Source: Streptomyces sp. NBC_00353
GTDB taxonomy: Bacteria; Actinomycetota; Actinomycetes; Streptomycetales; Streptomycetaceae
Length of the DNA: 64,000 bases
Direction of reading: 5' to 3'
NCBI RefSeq assembly: GCF_036108815.1
Contig: NZ_CP107985.1
Location: 682,001 to 746,000 of the forward strand
In this document: piece by piece, positions 50,295-59,581 of the stretch
Position numbering within the stretch: position 1 is the stretch's first letter
Layout: each line of letters opens with the position of its first letter
The notes under the pieces: model-generated
Database searches by the model: none
What the model saw: only the letters and a program-made list of their open reading frames with translations
Told to the model about the DNA's origin: nothing
Made by a program: the position numbers and the translations under genes

Positions 50295-51438
50295 AGGAGT
50301 GGGCGCCGGTTCCGGCCAGGGATCCTCCATCGACGATCTGGTACTCGTCACGGATCGGACGGCCCGCGAACCAGGACTCCAGGATCTCTCGGGTACCGGC
50401 CGCGTACCGGGCCTGCGCGGAGAGCGAGGACCCGGAGATGTGCGGGGTCATGCCGTGGTGCGGCATCGTGCGCCAGGGGTGGTCGGCGGGGGCCGGCTGC
50501 GGGTACCAGACGTCGCCCGCGTAACCCGCCAACTGTCCGCTGCGCAGGGCACGTTCGACGGCGTCCCGGTCGACGATGCGCGCCCGGGCCGTGTTGATCA
50601 GATACGCGCCACGCTTCATTGTGGCCAACAGCTCGTCGCCGAACAGCCCCTCGGTCTCGGGGTGCAACGGCGCGTTGACCGTGACGACGTCGCAGTGCGG
50701 CACCATGTCCGCTGCGCTCTCATGAAAGACCAGCCCCAGCTCCCGCTCGACGTCCTCGGGCAGCCGGTACCGGTCGGTGTAGTGCAGCTTGACGTCGAAG
50801 GGAGCGAGGCGGCGCAGTACGGCCAGCCCGATGCGACCCGCGGCAACCGTGCCGACATGCATGCCCTCCAGGTCGTACGACCGGGCCACGCAGTCCGCGA
50901 TGTTCCACCCGCCGTCCAGAACCACCTGGTGGGAGGGCAAGTAGTTGCGTACGAGGGACAGCGTCATCATCACCACGTGCTCGGCGACGCTGATGCTGTT
51001 GCTGTACGTCACTTCGGCGACCGTCACACCGTGCGCGATCGCCGCGTCGAGGTCGACGTGATCGGAGCCGATGCCGGCGGTGATCGCAAGCTTGAGGTTC
51101 TTGGCGGCGGCGATGCGCTCCGGGGTCAGATACGCGGGCCAGAACGGCTGCGAGATCACGACATCGGCGTCGGGCAGCTCCCGGTCGAAGACCGAACCGG
51201 CGCCGTCCTTGTCCGAGGTGACGACGAGGGTGTGCCCGGCCTTCTCCAGAAAGCCACGCAGACCGAGTTCGCCGGACACACTGCCGAGCAGACGACCTGG
51301 CGTGAAGTCGATCGCCTCGGGGGCCGGGGTGGTCTGGCCACCGGGGTAGTGGTCGATGACGGGGAGATCGTCACGGGCGTACGAGGTCGGATATCCGGCG
51401 GTCGGGTCGTCGTACAGGACGCAGAGCACCTTGGCCAT
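50278..51438 (-). CDS. fdh: NAD-dependent formate dehydrogenase
   Basis: A 386-residue D-2-hydroxyacid dehydrogenase-type FDH. The N-terminus AKVLCVLYDDPTAGYPTSYA then RDDLPVIDHYPGGQTTP is the FDH signature. The substrate-binding QPFWPAYLTPERIAAAKNLK, the Rossmann loop GTVAAGRIGLAVLRRL, the catalytic Arg in NTARARIVDRDAVE, and the catalytic His in PHHGMTPHISGSSLSAQARY are present. It oxidises formate to CO2 with NAD in the cytoplasm, without metal cofactors. GAGGAG lies eight bases upstream of the ATG at 51438. The C-terminal residues SVTR and the stop are encoded by the 8-bp repeat. A LysR gene lies upstream on the same strand. Confidence 0.96.
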   Translation of the reverse strand: MAKVLCVLYDDPTAGYPTSYARDDLPVIDHYPGGQTTPAPEAIDFTPGRLLGSVSGELGLRGFLEKAGHTLVVTSDKDGAGSVFDRELPDADVVISQPFWPAYLTPERIAAAKNLKLAITAGIGSDHVDLDAAIAHGVTVAEVTYSNSISVAEHVVMMTLSLVRNYLPSHQVVLDGGWNIADCVARSYDLEGMHVGTVAAGRIGLAVLRRLAPFDVKLHYTDRYRLPEDVERELGLVFHESAADMVPHCDVVTVNAPLHPETEGLFGDELLATMKRGAYLINTARARIVDRDAVERALRSGQLAGYAGDVWYPQPAPADHPWRTMPHHGMTPHISGSSLSAQARYAAGTREILESWFAGRPIRDEYQIVDGGSLAGTGAHSYSVTR

Positions 51439-51518
51439 GGTCACGGCTCCTCAACTACGTTGCCAGTAGGTGAAGTTCACGATCCTCGGGATCGAACGCC
51501 CTGGTCAAAGCGAACCTC

Positions 51519-51544
51519 GCTATGCCCGTATAGCCGACGGCTAT
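51519..51544. promoter_or_regulatory. LysR-type operator upstream of fdh
   Basis: GCTAT-GCCCGT-ATAGC (51519-51534) is a perfect inverted repeat and another GCTAT half-site follows at 51540-51544. It lies 81 bases upstream of the fdh ATG and 31 bases after the lysR stop. Confidence 0.6.
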
Positions 51545-51574
51545 CACCGTCGGCCACCAGCCGTCCGCCCGTAG

Positions 51575-52510
51575 TCATCCGTGTCCGTCGAGGTAGGTGC
51601 GCAGGAGCTCGTCCAGCGCCTGTCGTACGTCAGCCGCTCGGGCCACGGTGAGCAGGGCCGCGGCGAGAACCGAGGGTGGGTCGTCGGGGCCGGTGACCAG
51701 CCCGACCCGCGGTCCGTGCGCGGGCCCCTCCAGCGGAACCACCCGCATGCCGTCCGGTACGCCGAACATGTGCAGCCACGCGTGCGAGATCACGCTGGAC
51801 CAGCGGCCACCGGGCAGGTGCGCGTACAGCCCGGCGACGCTGTCCGACTCGATCGTCGGCGCGGCGGTGGCGCCGTCGGCGGCGAAGCACTCGTCGATGA
51901 TGCGACGGTTGCGCATACGTGGGCCGAGCAGGCACAGCGGGAGCGCGGCGGCCTGCGCCCAGCCGGCCGTGGGCGCGGTGGCGAGCGGGCCGTCGACGGG
52001 AGTGAGCAGGACGTACCGCTCCTCGTACAGAGGCAGCCGGCGCAGACCGCCACCCCGGGTGTCGTCGTCGAGGTACGTCATCGCCGCGTCCAGCTCGAAC
52101 TCGGCCAGCCCGTGCGTGATCTCGGCCGAGGACAGCGACTCGATGCTCACCCTGGCCCGCGGGTGGCGCTCGCAGAAGGGATTCGTGACGAGGGAGGCGG
52201 TGGGCAGGGCGGTCGGGACCACGCCCAGGCGCAGGGTGCCGGACAGGCCGTCCCGTAACGCCGACAACTCCTGCCGCAGCCCGTCCCGTTCGGCGAGGAG
52301 GCGATGCGCCCACGCCAGCACCACCTCGCCCTCCGGTGTCAGCCCTTCGTACCGTCGCCCCCGGCGCACGATCGGTACGCCGAGTTCGTGTTCGAGACGG
52401 CGGATCGCAGCGGACAGCGACGGCTGCGAGACGTAGCAGGCGGCCGCCGCGCGGACGAAGTGGCGTTCACGGGCGAGAGCGACCAGGTATTCCAGCTGAC
52501 GCAGCAGCAT
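51575..52510 (-). CDS. LysR-family transcriptional regulator
   Basis: A 311-residue protein. The N-terminal helix-turn-helix is LRQLEYLVALARERHFVRAA with AACYVSQPSLSAAIRRLEHE then LGVPIVRRG. The co-inducer domain starts LRLGVVPTALPTASLVTNPF and contains ESLSSAEITHGLAEFELDAA. LysR regulators next to FDH genes are common and probably respond to one-carbon metabolism. The gene reads toward fdh, and an inverted repeat in the gap is the likely operator. Confidence 0.95.
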   Translation of the reverse strand: MLLRQLEYLVALARERHFVRAAAACYVSQPSLSAAIRRLEHELGVPIVRRGRRYEGLTPEGEVVLAWAHRLLAERDGLRQELSALRDGLSGTLRLGVVPTALPTASLVTNPFCERHPRARVSIESLSSAEITHGLAEFELDAAMTYLDDDTRGGGLRRLPLYEERYVLLTPVDGPLATAPTAGWAQAAALPLCLLGPRMRNRRIIDECFAADGATAAPTIESDSVAGLYAHLPGGRWSSVISHAWLHMFGVPDGMRVVPLEGPAHGPRVGLVTGPDDPPSVLAAALLTVARAADVRQALDELLRTYLDGHG

Positions 52511-52556
52511 GCACGACCTCCGAGGGAGACTGCGGGGCAGGGCCTAGGGTTTCGGT

Positions 52557-52973
52557 GTGCCGACGTACAGCATTGGGCAGGCCGCGCGCCTGCTGGGGGT
52601 GAGTCCGGAGACCGTGCGCCGGTGGGCGGACAGTGGTCGGCTGCCGATGGGGCGTGATGGCTCGGGGAACCGGGTGATCGACGGGGTGGGGCTGGCCCGG
52701 TTCGCGAAGGAGCGTGCTCTCGGTGGTGTGCACGGTATCCCTGGCGACGCGCCGCCCACCTCCGTGCGCAACGCGTTCACAGGCATCGTCACCGCCCTGA
52801 CCGTGGACGACGTCGTGGCCCGGGTCGAGGTCCAGGCCGGGCCTCACCAGGTGGTGTCGCTCGTGACCCGCGAGGCGGTCGAGGAACTGGACCTCGCCGT
52901 CGGCGTCACGGTCACCGCGCGCGTGAAGTCGACGAGCGTGCACGTCGACCGCCCGCGCCGGGTGAGTTCGTAG
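52557..52973 (+). CDS. HTH-TOBE regulator (molybdate-type)
   Basis: A 138-residue protein. Residues 1-55 are a MerR/excisionase-type helix-turn-helix (YSIGQAARLLGVSPETVRRW then ADSGRLPMGRDGSGNRVIDG). Residues 65-135 are a TOBE domain (SVRNAFTGIVTALTVDDVVA, RVEVQAGPHQVVSLVTREAV, TVTARVKSTSVHVDR), which binds molybdate or tungstate. In actinobacteria this pair normally regulates molybdate uptake; no mod genes are in the window. TAGGGT seven bases before the GTG suggests a leaderless start. It is divergent from lysR. Confidence 0.93.
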   Translation: MPTYSIGQAARLLGVSPETVRRWADSGRLPMGRDGSGNRVIDGVGLARFAKERALGGVHGIPGDAPPTSVRNAFTGIVTALTVDDVVARVEVQAGPHQVVSLVTREAVEELDLAVGVTVTARVKSTSVHVDRPRRVSS

Positions 52974-53010
52974 TCGGCGGCGTCGGGGTGCCCAGGCACA
53001 GCAGAGCGGT

Positions 53011-53519
53011 TCACAGGTCGAGGCGGTCGGCGAGGCTGGACAGGTTCCGGCCGGTGAAGTGCTCGATGCGCTGGACGCGGTAGTGCCGTCCGGGAGTCGC
53101 CCCAGGATTGCGGGTCCAGTCCCTGCAAGGGCCACCACCTCCGCGAGAGCTCCTTCCGCCAGTCCCGCCAGTCCCGCCTGTCGCGCACAGGCGTCCGCGG
53201 TGATCACCCGGTACGGGCCCCCGGCCGGGAACCCACAGCTCCACGACGCAGCTGCCACGGCGGCGCTCTCGGCCTCGCCGCCGGTCCCGGTGCCGGCCCC
53301 GGCTCCGGCTTCGGTTCCGATGAGCAGTACGCCGATTTCGTCCGCCGCCTGTTCAGCGGCGGCCCGGCGGTGGGCGATCGACTTCTGGCAGCGACCGAGA
53401 ATCGCGGCCACCTCATGTTCGGCCCTGCCCTGACCGCCCTCCGCCGCCCACCACACCAGTCCGCTGAGCACGACCTCGCCCGACCGTACGAAACGGACCT
53501 CCAGGTCAGTGACGGTCAC
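53011..53519 (-). pseudogene. Regulator-like remnant with PucR-type C-terminus
   Basis: The first frame (VTVTDLEVRFVRSGEVVLSG, then AEHEVAAILGRCQKSIAHRR and ADEIGVLLIGTEAGAGAG) and the last frame (HYRVQRIEHFTGRNLSSLAD then RLDL) belong to one decayed gene, with the frame change between 53140 and 53290. The C-terminal YRxxRIExxTGRxL is the end of a PucR/CdaR-type helix-turn-helix. Its GTG overlaps the end of the small Cys-rich gene by 14 bases. Confidence 0.45.
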
Positions 53520-53679
53520 CCGGTGATCTCCCGCCGCAGCAGCGTGTCCTCGGCTCACAACAGGCGCAGGCCAAGGCTCTCTCTCCCCCCGGCAGGTGTT
53601 CGACGTGCATGCGCTCCGGCCCCTCGCAGCAGCTGCCGCATACGCCCCTCAAGGGCGTCCAGGAGTCTGACATCGGCAT
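53506..53679 (-). CDS. Small Cys-rich protein
   Basis: A 57-residue frame: MPMSDSWTPLRGVCGSCCEG, then PERMHVEHLPGGERALACAC and CEPRTRCCGGRSPGDRH. Eight Cys in CGSCC, ACACC and RCC clusters could bind metal. Its stop lies inside the start region of the regulator remnant, suggesting coupling. No ribosome binding site is obvious. Family unknown. Confidence 0.38.
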   Translation of the reverse strand: MPMSDSWTPLRGVCGSCCEGPERMHVEHLPGGERALACACCEPRTRCCGGRSPGDRH

Positions 53680-53689
53680 CTCGCATTCA

Positions 53690-54350
53690 CCAGGTGTCTG
53701 CGCGTCATCGCATCGTAAGTGCCAGGTGGGATGAGCGGAATACCTCTTGGTTGATCCTCCAGAGTGCACACGGGAAAAGTCGGCGTTTCCGTGCGGTGAA
53801 CCAGTCGCGCCGGCCCGGCGGTACGTATCTCTTCTCCGAGCAGCAGCCGCACCTGCGGCATCTGGTGGACCTGAGCCGGACCGGCTGGCCATCGGTGGAG
53901 CTACTGCCGGAAGGCTCGCTGGAGATCACTGTGACCTGCACGGTCGCCCAGCTGTCCCGCTTCGCGAAGGGATTCACAGCCGAGGTGGCACCGTTGTTCG
54001 AGCAGTGTTGCCGTGCCTTCCGGCCACGTTCAAGATCTGCAACATGGCCACGGTCCCGGCCGGCTCACGCGTCACCCCCACGGCCCTGAGCGAGGAGGAC
54101 CGCGTCGGGGGCCTCGAACACTGGACGGGGTGCACGGAACCAGAGGGCTGCAACCGCGTCGTCCTACGCGAGCCGTCCGAGCGACAGTTCATCGCCTTCC
54201 GGATGGCAGGAAGAACCACGTGCCGGCAGGCATGAATGTCGGCATGCGGGATGTCATGGACCTGATCCGGTCCCTCATCACATCCGGATCGGACGTCGCC
54301 GATATGCCCCTCTCCGACCCGGACGTACCCCTGGGCCGCAACCTGCCGTG
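53690..54350 (+). other. Partly coding-like region, unresolved
   Basis: One plus frame reads GGTYLFSEQQPHLRHLVDLS, then RTGWPSVELLPEGSLEITVT and ends near 54089. A second, ATG at 54044, gives a 63-residue MATVPAGSRVTPTALSEEDR, then EHWTGCTEPEGCNRVVLREP and stops at 54235. A third ends MDLIRSLITSGSDVADMPLS then DPDVPLGRNLP at 54350. They may be one decayed gene in three frames or small separate genes. No family recognised. Confidence 0.35.
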
Positions 54351-54475
54351 ACGCCCCCGCCCGGGGCGAGAGTGGGCCGGATCCCACACCGTCTCTCGCC
54401 CTCTGTGCTGACAGTCGCCGCCACCCACCATGGGCTCACTGACGCACAGCAACGGAGGGATGTCACAGATCCCGG

Positions 54476-54512
54476 GATCGCCTGGTCGTAGTGAGTGACA
54501 ACCCAGGCGATC
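54476..54512. promoter_or_regulatory. Inverted repeat upstream of the flavoprotein gene
   Basis: GATCGCCTGG (54476-54485) and CCAGGCGATC (54503-54512) form a perfect 10-bp inverted repeat separated by 17 bases. It ends ten bases before the GTG start and just upstream of GGAG, so it could be an operator or an mRNA hairpin that hides the ribosome binding site. Confidence 0.6.
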
Positions 54513-54522
54513 GGAGTAGACC

Positions 54523-56253
54523 GTGGCTATCACTGAACAGAGTCTTTCCACCATGGTGCTGGTGATCGGCACCGGAGGTGCTGGGCTGCGAGCAGCAATC
54601 GAACTGGCTGAGGCCGGTATCGATGTCCTCGCGGTCGGCAAGCGCCCCAAGGAGGATGCCCATACGGCACTTGCTGCCGGAGGAATCAACGCAGCCCTGG
54701 CCACCATGGACCCCGAGGACAGCTGGCAACAGCACGCAGCCGACACTCTCAAGGAGAGTTATCTGCTCGCCGACCCTCGCACCGCCCAGATCGTCACTCA
54801 GGGCGCCGCCCGAGGCATCGACGACCTGGAACGCTACGGCATGGCCTTCGCGAGGGAAGAGGACGGCCGTATCTCCCAGCGCTTCTTCGGGGCGCACAAG
54901 TTCCGACGGACTGCCTTCGCCGGCGACTACACCGGTCTGGAGATCCAGCGCACGCTCATCAGGCGCGCCGATCAGCTCAATATCCCCGTGCTCGACGGCA
55001 TCTGCATCACCCGGCTCCTGGTGCAGGATGGCGCCGTTTTCGGTGCGTACGGCTTCGACCTCACGCACGGTACGCGCTACCTGATCCACGCCGACGCCGT
55101 CATTCTTGCTGCGGGTGGCCATACCCGTATCTGGCGGCGCACGTCCTCACGGCGCGACGAGAACATGGGCGACTCCTTCCGCCTGGCCGTGGAGGCCGGA
55201 GCCCGACTGCGCGACCCTGAGCTGGTCCAGTTCCACCCTTCCGGGATCATCGAGCCGGAGAACGCGGCCGGCACCCTGGTCAGCGAGGCCGCTCGGGGTG
55301 AGGGCGGGATCCTGCGCAACATGCTCGGGGAACGGTTCATGGCTCGCTACGACCCTGACCGTATGGAGCTGTCCACCCGCGACCGCGTAGCCCTGGCTGC
55401 CTATACGGAGATCAAGGAAGGGCGGGGGACCCCCAAGGGAGGCGTGTGGCTCGACGTCTCCCACCTGCCACGGCAGACGATCATGACGCGGCTCCCCCGC
55501 GTCTACCAGACTCTTCTGGACCTGCAGATGCTGGACATCACCCGCGAACCGATCGAGATCGCGCCCACTGCGCACTATTCGATGGGTGGGGTGTGGGTAC
55601 GTCCCGAGGACCACAGCACTGACGTCCGTGGCCTGTACGCCATCGGGGAAGCGTCGAGCGGGCTGCACGGCGCCAATCGCCTCGGTGGGAACAGCCTCAT
55701 AGAACTGCTGGTCTTCGGACGCATCACAGGCCAGGCAGCCGCCGCCTACTCGCAGTCACTGACCGCGCAGCCGCGGTCGGCATCGGCGATAGCGCATGCT
55801 CGGGCGGAGATCGACGATCTTCTCGCAGCCGACGGACCGGAGAACGTTCGCGCCCTGCAGCGCGCCATCCGCAACACCATGACCGAGCATGCGGGAGTCG
55901 TACGCGACGAAGAGGGCCTGCGCGCCGGACTGGCGGAGCTCACAGCGATCGAGAAGAGGATGGCGGACATCGGCGTGCACCCGGACATCGCCGGCTATCA
56001 GGACCTCGCGCACGCCTTCGATCTCAAGTCCGCCGCCCTGGCCGCCCGGGCCACCCTCGAAGCCGCACTGGAGCGTCGTGAGACTCGTGGCTGTCACAAC
56101 CGCAGCGACTACCCCGACTTGGATCCCGCTCTGCAGGTCAATCTCGTGTGGTCCCCGACGGCGGGTATCACCCGCGAAAGCATTCCAGCCATCCCGGACG
56201 AGATTTCCTCCCTGATGGAGGAGGTCTCGACCGACGGAAAGCTTGCCGAATGA
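54523..56253 (+). CDS. FAD-dependent fumarate reductase/succinate dehydrogenase-type flavoprotein
   Basis: A 576-residue protein. It has the dinucleotide-binding VLVIGTGGAGLRAAIELAEA, the His-loop equivalent in KRPKEDAHTALAAGGINAAL, the substrate region FHPSGIIEPENAAGTLVSEA with RGEGGILRNMLGERFM, HYSMGGVWVRPEDHST and ASSGLHGANRLGGNSLIELL. The C-terminal helical domain is complete. It reduces fumarate or oxidises succinate, or is an L-aspartate oxidase; there is no iron-sulfur or membrane subunit gene beside it, so its partner is unknown. GTG start with GGAG seven bases upstream. An inverted repeat lies in its leader. Confidence 0.93.
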   Translation: MAITEQSLSTMVLVIGTGGAGLRAAIELAEAGIDVLAVGKRPKEDAHTALAAGGINAALATMDPEDSWQQHAADTLKESYLLADPRTAQIVTQGAARGIDDLERYGMAFAREEDGRISQRFFGAHKFRRTAFAGDYTGLEIQRTLIRRADQLNIPVLDGICITRLLVQDGAVFGAYGFDLTHGTRYLIHADAVILAAGGHTRIWRRTSSRRDENMGDSFRLAVEAGARLRDPELVQFHPSGIIEPENAAGTLVSEAARGEGGILRNMLGERFMARYDPDRMELSTRDRVALAAYTEIKEGRGTPKGGVWLDVSHLPRQTIMTRLPRVYQTLLDLQMLDITREPIEIAPTAHYSMGGVWVRPEDHSTDVRGLYAIGEASSGLHGANRLGGNSLIELLVFGRITGQAAAAYSQSLTAQPRSASAIAHARAEIDDLLAADGPENVRALQRAIRNTMTEHAGVVRDEEGLRAGLAELTAIEKRMADIGVHPDIAGYQDLAHAFDLKSAALAARATLEAALERRETRGCHNRSDYPDLDPALQVNLVWSPTAGITRESIPAIPDEISSLMEEVSTDGKLAE

Positions 56254-56539
56254 CCTCGCACAACCAGGCACGCGCACATCGCCGGGACCCGGTTCGTCGA
56301 CTGGCTCGCGCAGCAGCAGTAGGTCCTGCGGGTGGCCCCTGCCGACAGGCGACAGATGCTGTCTGTCGGCTCATCAGCTGCCGGGCTCAGGGAGCGTAAT
56401 GCGCCGGCAGCACTTCCCGGGCACCCCCCTGGGGTTCCGCGACTGCCGTTCCGGCAGGGCAGGCCTTCCCACGCGCCAGATAACTCCGTGGGGTCGTGGC
56501 GGCCACATTCATCCGGTCTCTGCCGCAGAAGGACACACG
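56254..56539. other. Intergenic, nothing supported
   Basis: Open frames continue from neighbours but lack protein-like content. AAGGA at 56529-56533 is the ribosome binding site of the next gene. Confidence 0.3.
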
Positions 56540-56719
56540 ATGACCCGATCCACCGAGAACCAAATCGACATCGCGGCCACAGTCATGTCGCTAGCCGCCG
56601 AAGCCACCGACCTGGAGGCCCGCGTCAACGAACTTCGCCAGAAACTCGTAGACCTCAACGAGCGGATGAGAGCCATCTCCAACGCTCTATACCAGCTTCC
56701 CCCAGTTCAGCAGCCATAG
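56540..56719 (+). CDS. Small coiled-coil protein
   Basis: A 59-residue protein: MTRSTENQIDIAATVMSLAA, then EATDLEARVNELRQKLVDLN and ERMRAISNALYQLPPVQQP. The central 35 residues form a regular coiled coil. AAGGA precedes the ATG with seven bases between. No family known. Confidence 0.52.
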   Translation: MTRSTENQIDIAATVMSLAAEATDLEARVNELRQKLVDLNERMRAISNALYQLPPVQQP

Positions 56720-57231
56720 GCAACGCAGCCGTCGGTGACGGACTCTGACGGCGCCCGCCCCTCAAGGCCCGCGTTCTGGCCGCTGCGTAGGGTCGCACGT
56801 GACGCTGCGGCAGGTCGCCCCGCTCTCACTCAGCGAAGAAACACCGCTGATCGTGGACGGCACGCTGATTCCTCCCGCGGCCGACAGGTCGCTGAGCGGT
56901 TGACGAGCTGCCGGCACTCGGCCAACGACCAACTCGTCATCGAAACCGACACCTCGCTCGTCTCGTCGGCTGACCACGAAAAACCGATAGGACGGCACGG
57001 TGTCGGAGCTGTCCGGTGCGCGGGATGCCGGGGGTGACACACCTGTGATTACCGGCAGCAGTCGGCCGCATGAGCCGTCGGTCTGCCCGTAAGGCCGGCC
57101 TGCACGTGTCACAAAACGACCCGCCACTCGGTCAAATACACAGAAGAGCAAATCACCCCAATCATGTCTATATCTGGACGGCACCCCGTACTCCGACGTG
57201 ATTGCCCTGGTCGGAATGGAGATGAAACAGC
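56720..57231. other. Intergenic, nothing supported
   Basis: No protein-like frame on either strand. AATGGAGATGAAACAGC at 57215-57231 carries a possible ribosome binding site for the next frame. Confidence 0.3.
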
Positions 57232-57618
57232 ATGTCGCAGACGGACACGTATCTTGCACAGGGCGCATCCACGGTCGGTGCTGCTGCCGAGAGAGTTCTG
57301 GGGTCCGGCTTCTCTGATTGGAGCGGGCGTGATCCTGCAGACAGTGAGCGAGTTCCCTCTGGCTCGCGCCTCATGGATCACGACAAGTGGCTGGTGGGCC
57401 TACAGTTCCACACCACCGACTGCCAACGCGTTTGGCTGTACTACGTTGTCGATGAGGTCTTCGACACGACTCACGCAGTGCCCATGGCCATCAAGCGGGC
57501 CAACAGTGACCCGGAGCGGGTGACCCGGGGCGGGATCCGGGCCGAGGCGGATCAGGTCGAAGTCCAACAGATACATCGGGATGGCATCGGCCGTTTCAGT
57601 CTGACCCGTTGTTTCTGA
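57232..57618 (+). CDS. Hypothetical protein
   Basis: A 128-residue frame. The central part LMDHDKWLVGLQFHTTDCQR then VWLYYVVDEVFDTTHAVPMA and the tail VEVQQIHRDGIGRFSLTRCF are protein-like; the first 40 residues less so. GGAG lies about ten bases before the ATG. No domain recognised. It may be a mosaic produced by rearrangement. Confidence 0.45.
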   Translation: MSQTDTYLAQGASTVGAAAERVLGSGFSDWSGRDPADSERVPSGSRLMDHDKWLVGLQFHTTDCQRVWLYYVVDEVFDTTHAVPMAIKRANSDPERVTRGGIRAEADQVEVQQIHRDGIGRFSLTRCF

Positions 57619-58419
57619 TCAGTTCAGGCGAGGGTTTTCGCGGAGTCGCGCATGGTTCCCTTTGAGCGCACTGGTTCCCGCAGTCGCCATGCGGGGGTTT
57701 CGTCGTCGACACCGATGACCTCAAGGAGGGCATGGTGAGCATCAGTACACCGGGACTGCAGGCCGGAGGCCGGATCGAGGCTTCCCGAATGACCCTCCAC
57801 CTCGTTCACTCCGCCGCAGCCGGCATGTTGTCGTCGATCCCCACCCCGACCGCCCGCGCTCTTGGGTCAAGGAACCCCACCGGCGCTGCTGCGCGGCCGG
57901 CATCCCCGACGGCTCAAGGCCTGCGGCTCAGACCGCACCGGCCACCCAGATATTGCCCAAGCCATGGACGCCAATCCACGCCGAGTGAGTCAGAAGCCGT
58001 TGTCCTACCGGACGCGGTCGGAAGGTTTTCGCTGGTCAGGCATGGTCTCCGGGTGGTCGATGAAGGTCTTCGTGGAGACAAGCCGCTTGTTCGCGCCAAT
58101 ACATGGCGTAGTTCCCTCGTTCAGCAGCCAAGGGCCCCTGGCGAAAGGACGGTGCCCGAGTCTTGGGGATCAGATGTGGAAGCTCATGTCACAAGATTCA
58201 TGCCTGCCCGGTCTAACAGGTCAAGCCGAGAAATGGAGGAGGTATCCCGTGCGCAGGCACTCAGCCCTCGGCTACTACAGCCGTCTCCCCGGGCACAGGG
58301 AGCGTACGTGGTGGCATCCTGCCATCGGTCCGCCGATACCGCTGAAGCCCTCCTGAACTGCGACAAGATGGATGCATGTGGCCCCGTTGTGTGGTGCCGT
58401 GCGAGAGGATGGATGCCGT
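57619..58419. other. About 800 bases without a supported gene
   Basis: The long plus-strand frame from 57732 has the Ser/Arg/Pro-rich composition of non-coding GC-rich DNA. No hairpins or repeats stand out. Confidence 0.35.
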
Positions 58420-59319
58420 ATGGACCACGCTGACGCGGTGCCGATCGCGGAGTTGCTCAACGAGCGTCGGTATCTGCTGAATATCGCCTACTGGATGCTG
58501 GGCAGCACCGGTGAGGCGGAGAGCGTCGTCGATGAGACCTACCGCCGGTGGTACGGGCTGTCCGGCGCGGCGCGTCGGCAGATCACGGCGCCCCGACCCT
58601 GGCTTGCGAAGACCGTGGGCGGGATTTGTCTGGACCGCTTGCCCGACCGGGGTGCGGTCGGCCGGAGAAGGGGTGTCCGTACGCAGGCGCAAGATGCGGA
58701 GGGGCCGAAGCAGAGGCTGGAAGAGGAGGTCACCTGGGTTCTGCTGAACGCTCTGGATTCCCTGTCGCCGGCCGAGCGGGCGGCATTCGTGCTCAAGAAC
58801 GCCGGAATGCCCCCCGATGCAGTCGCCGACATCGTGGGACGCACCGAGCCGGAGTGCGCCGAACTCGCCGACCGGGCGCGCCAGCACCTGCGGGTGCAGC
58901 GCTCACGTCCCACGACGCCGGAACAGCACGAAGCCCTCGCCTGCGCCGTCCGCCAAGCCTGTCTGACGGAGGATGCCGGGCTGCTGTCCTCGCTCCTCTG
59001 CTCGGACGCCACGGCGTTCTTCGACGGCGGCGGCAAGGTCCGGGCACTGGTCAGGCCGGTCCACGGCAGCCAGCAGGTCGCACACAGCCTGCTGACGCTC
59101 CTGGCCCGCCACCCGCGCACCACACTGACCACCCAGTCCGTCAACGGCCGCACCGGCCTCGTCGCCCGCTACGACCACCAGGTCGCCGCCGTCATCAGCC
59201 TCGACATCGCCGACCACCACGTCGCACAAGTGTGGGTCGTACTCAACCCCGACAAGCTGCATTCCTGGAACCAGCCCCCCACTCCTGGCGGCCCCAGCTC
59301 ACACCAGAGCCCCTCATAG
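58420..59319 (+). CDS. ECF41-type RNA polymerase sigma factor (SigJ-like)
   Basis: A 299-residue protein. Region 2 is LLNERRYLLNIAYWMLGSTG then EAESVVDETYRRWYGLSGAA; region 4 is LLNALDSLSPAERAAFVLKN with AGMPPDAVADIVGRTEPECA. The SnoaL-like C-terminal domain carries the ECF41 hallmarks: ATAFFDGGGKVRALVRPVHG (DGGGK) and WVVLNPDKLHSW (NPDKL), which bind region 2 and tune activity without an anti-sigma factor. The ATG at 58420 is used; the frame is open further upstream. It faces a second ECF41 gene. The usual neighbouring oxidoreductase gene is absent. Confidence 0.93.
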   Translation: MDHADAVPIAELLNERRYLLNIAYWMLGSTGEAESVVDETYRRWYGLSGAARRQITAPRPWLAKTVGGICLDRLPDRGAVGRRRGVRTQAQDAEGPKQRLEEEVTWVLLNALDSLSPAERAAFVLKNAGMPPDAVADIVGRTEPECAELADRARQHLRVQRSRPTTPEQHEALACAVRQACLTEDAGLLSSLLCSDATAFFDGGGKVRALVRPVHGSQQVAHSLLTLLARHPRTTLTTQSVNGRTGLVARYDHQVAAVISLDIADHHVAQVWVVLNPDKLHSWNQPPTPGGPSSHQSPS

Positions 59320-59581
59320 CAAGGGTGACCGCTGGTCCTGATCACTCCTGAGAGGTCTGCCCCACGACTGCTTCGGCAACACGGCAGCCATCATGTGCGC
59401 CGGCCGGACACCGCGTCCCGCGGGAAAGCGTCAGGTCGGTCGTGGCGCCTCGGCAGCTGTTCCTACCGGCACTCCACGCCGCAGAAGGGCGCGTGTGACC
59501 TGATCGATCACGTGTCCTGCCCGTGTGATCCGGCATCAGGCTCAGTCGAGAGCCTTCGTTGTTCTCCCCCAGGCCTCCTCG
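59320..59581. other. Convergent gap between two sigma genes
   Basis: No gene or obvious terminator hairpin seen in these 260 bases. Confidence 0.3.
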
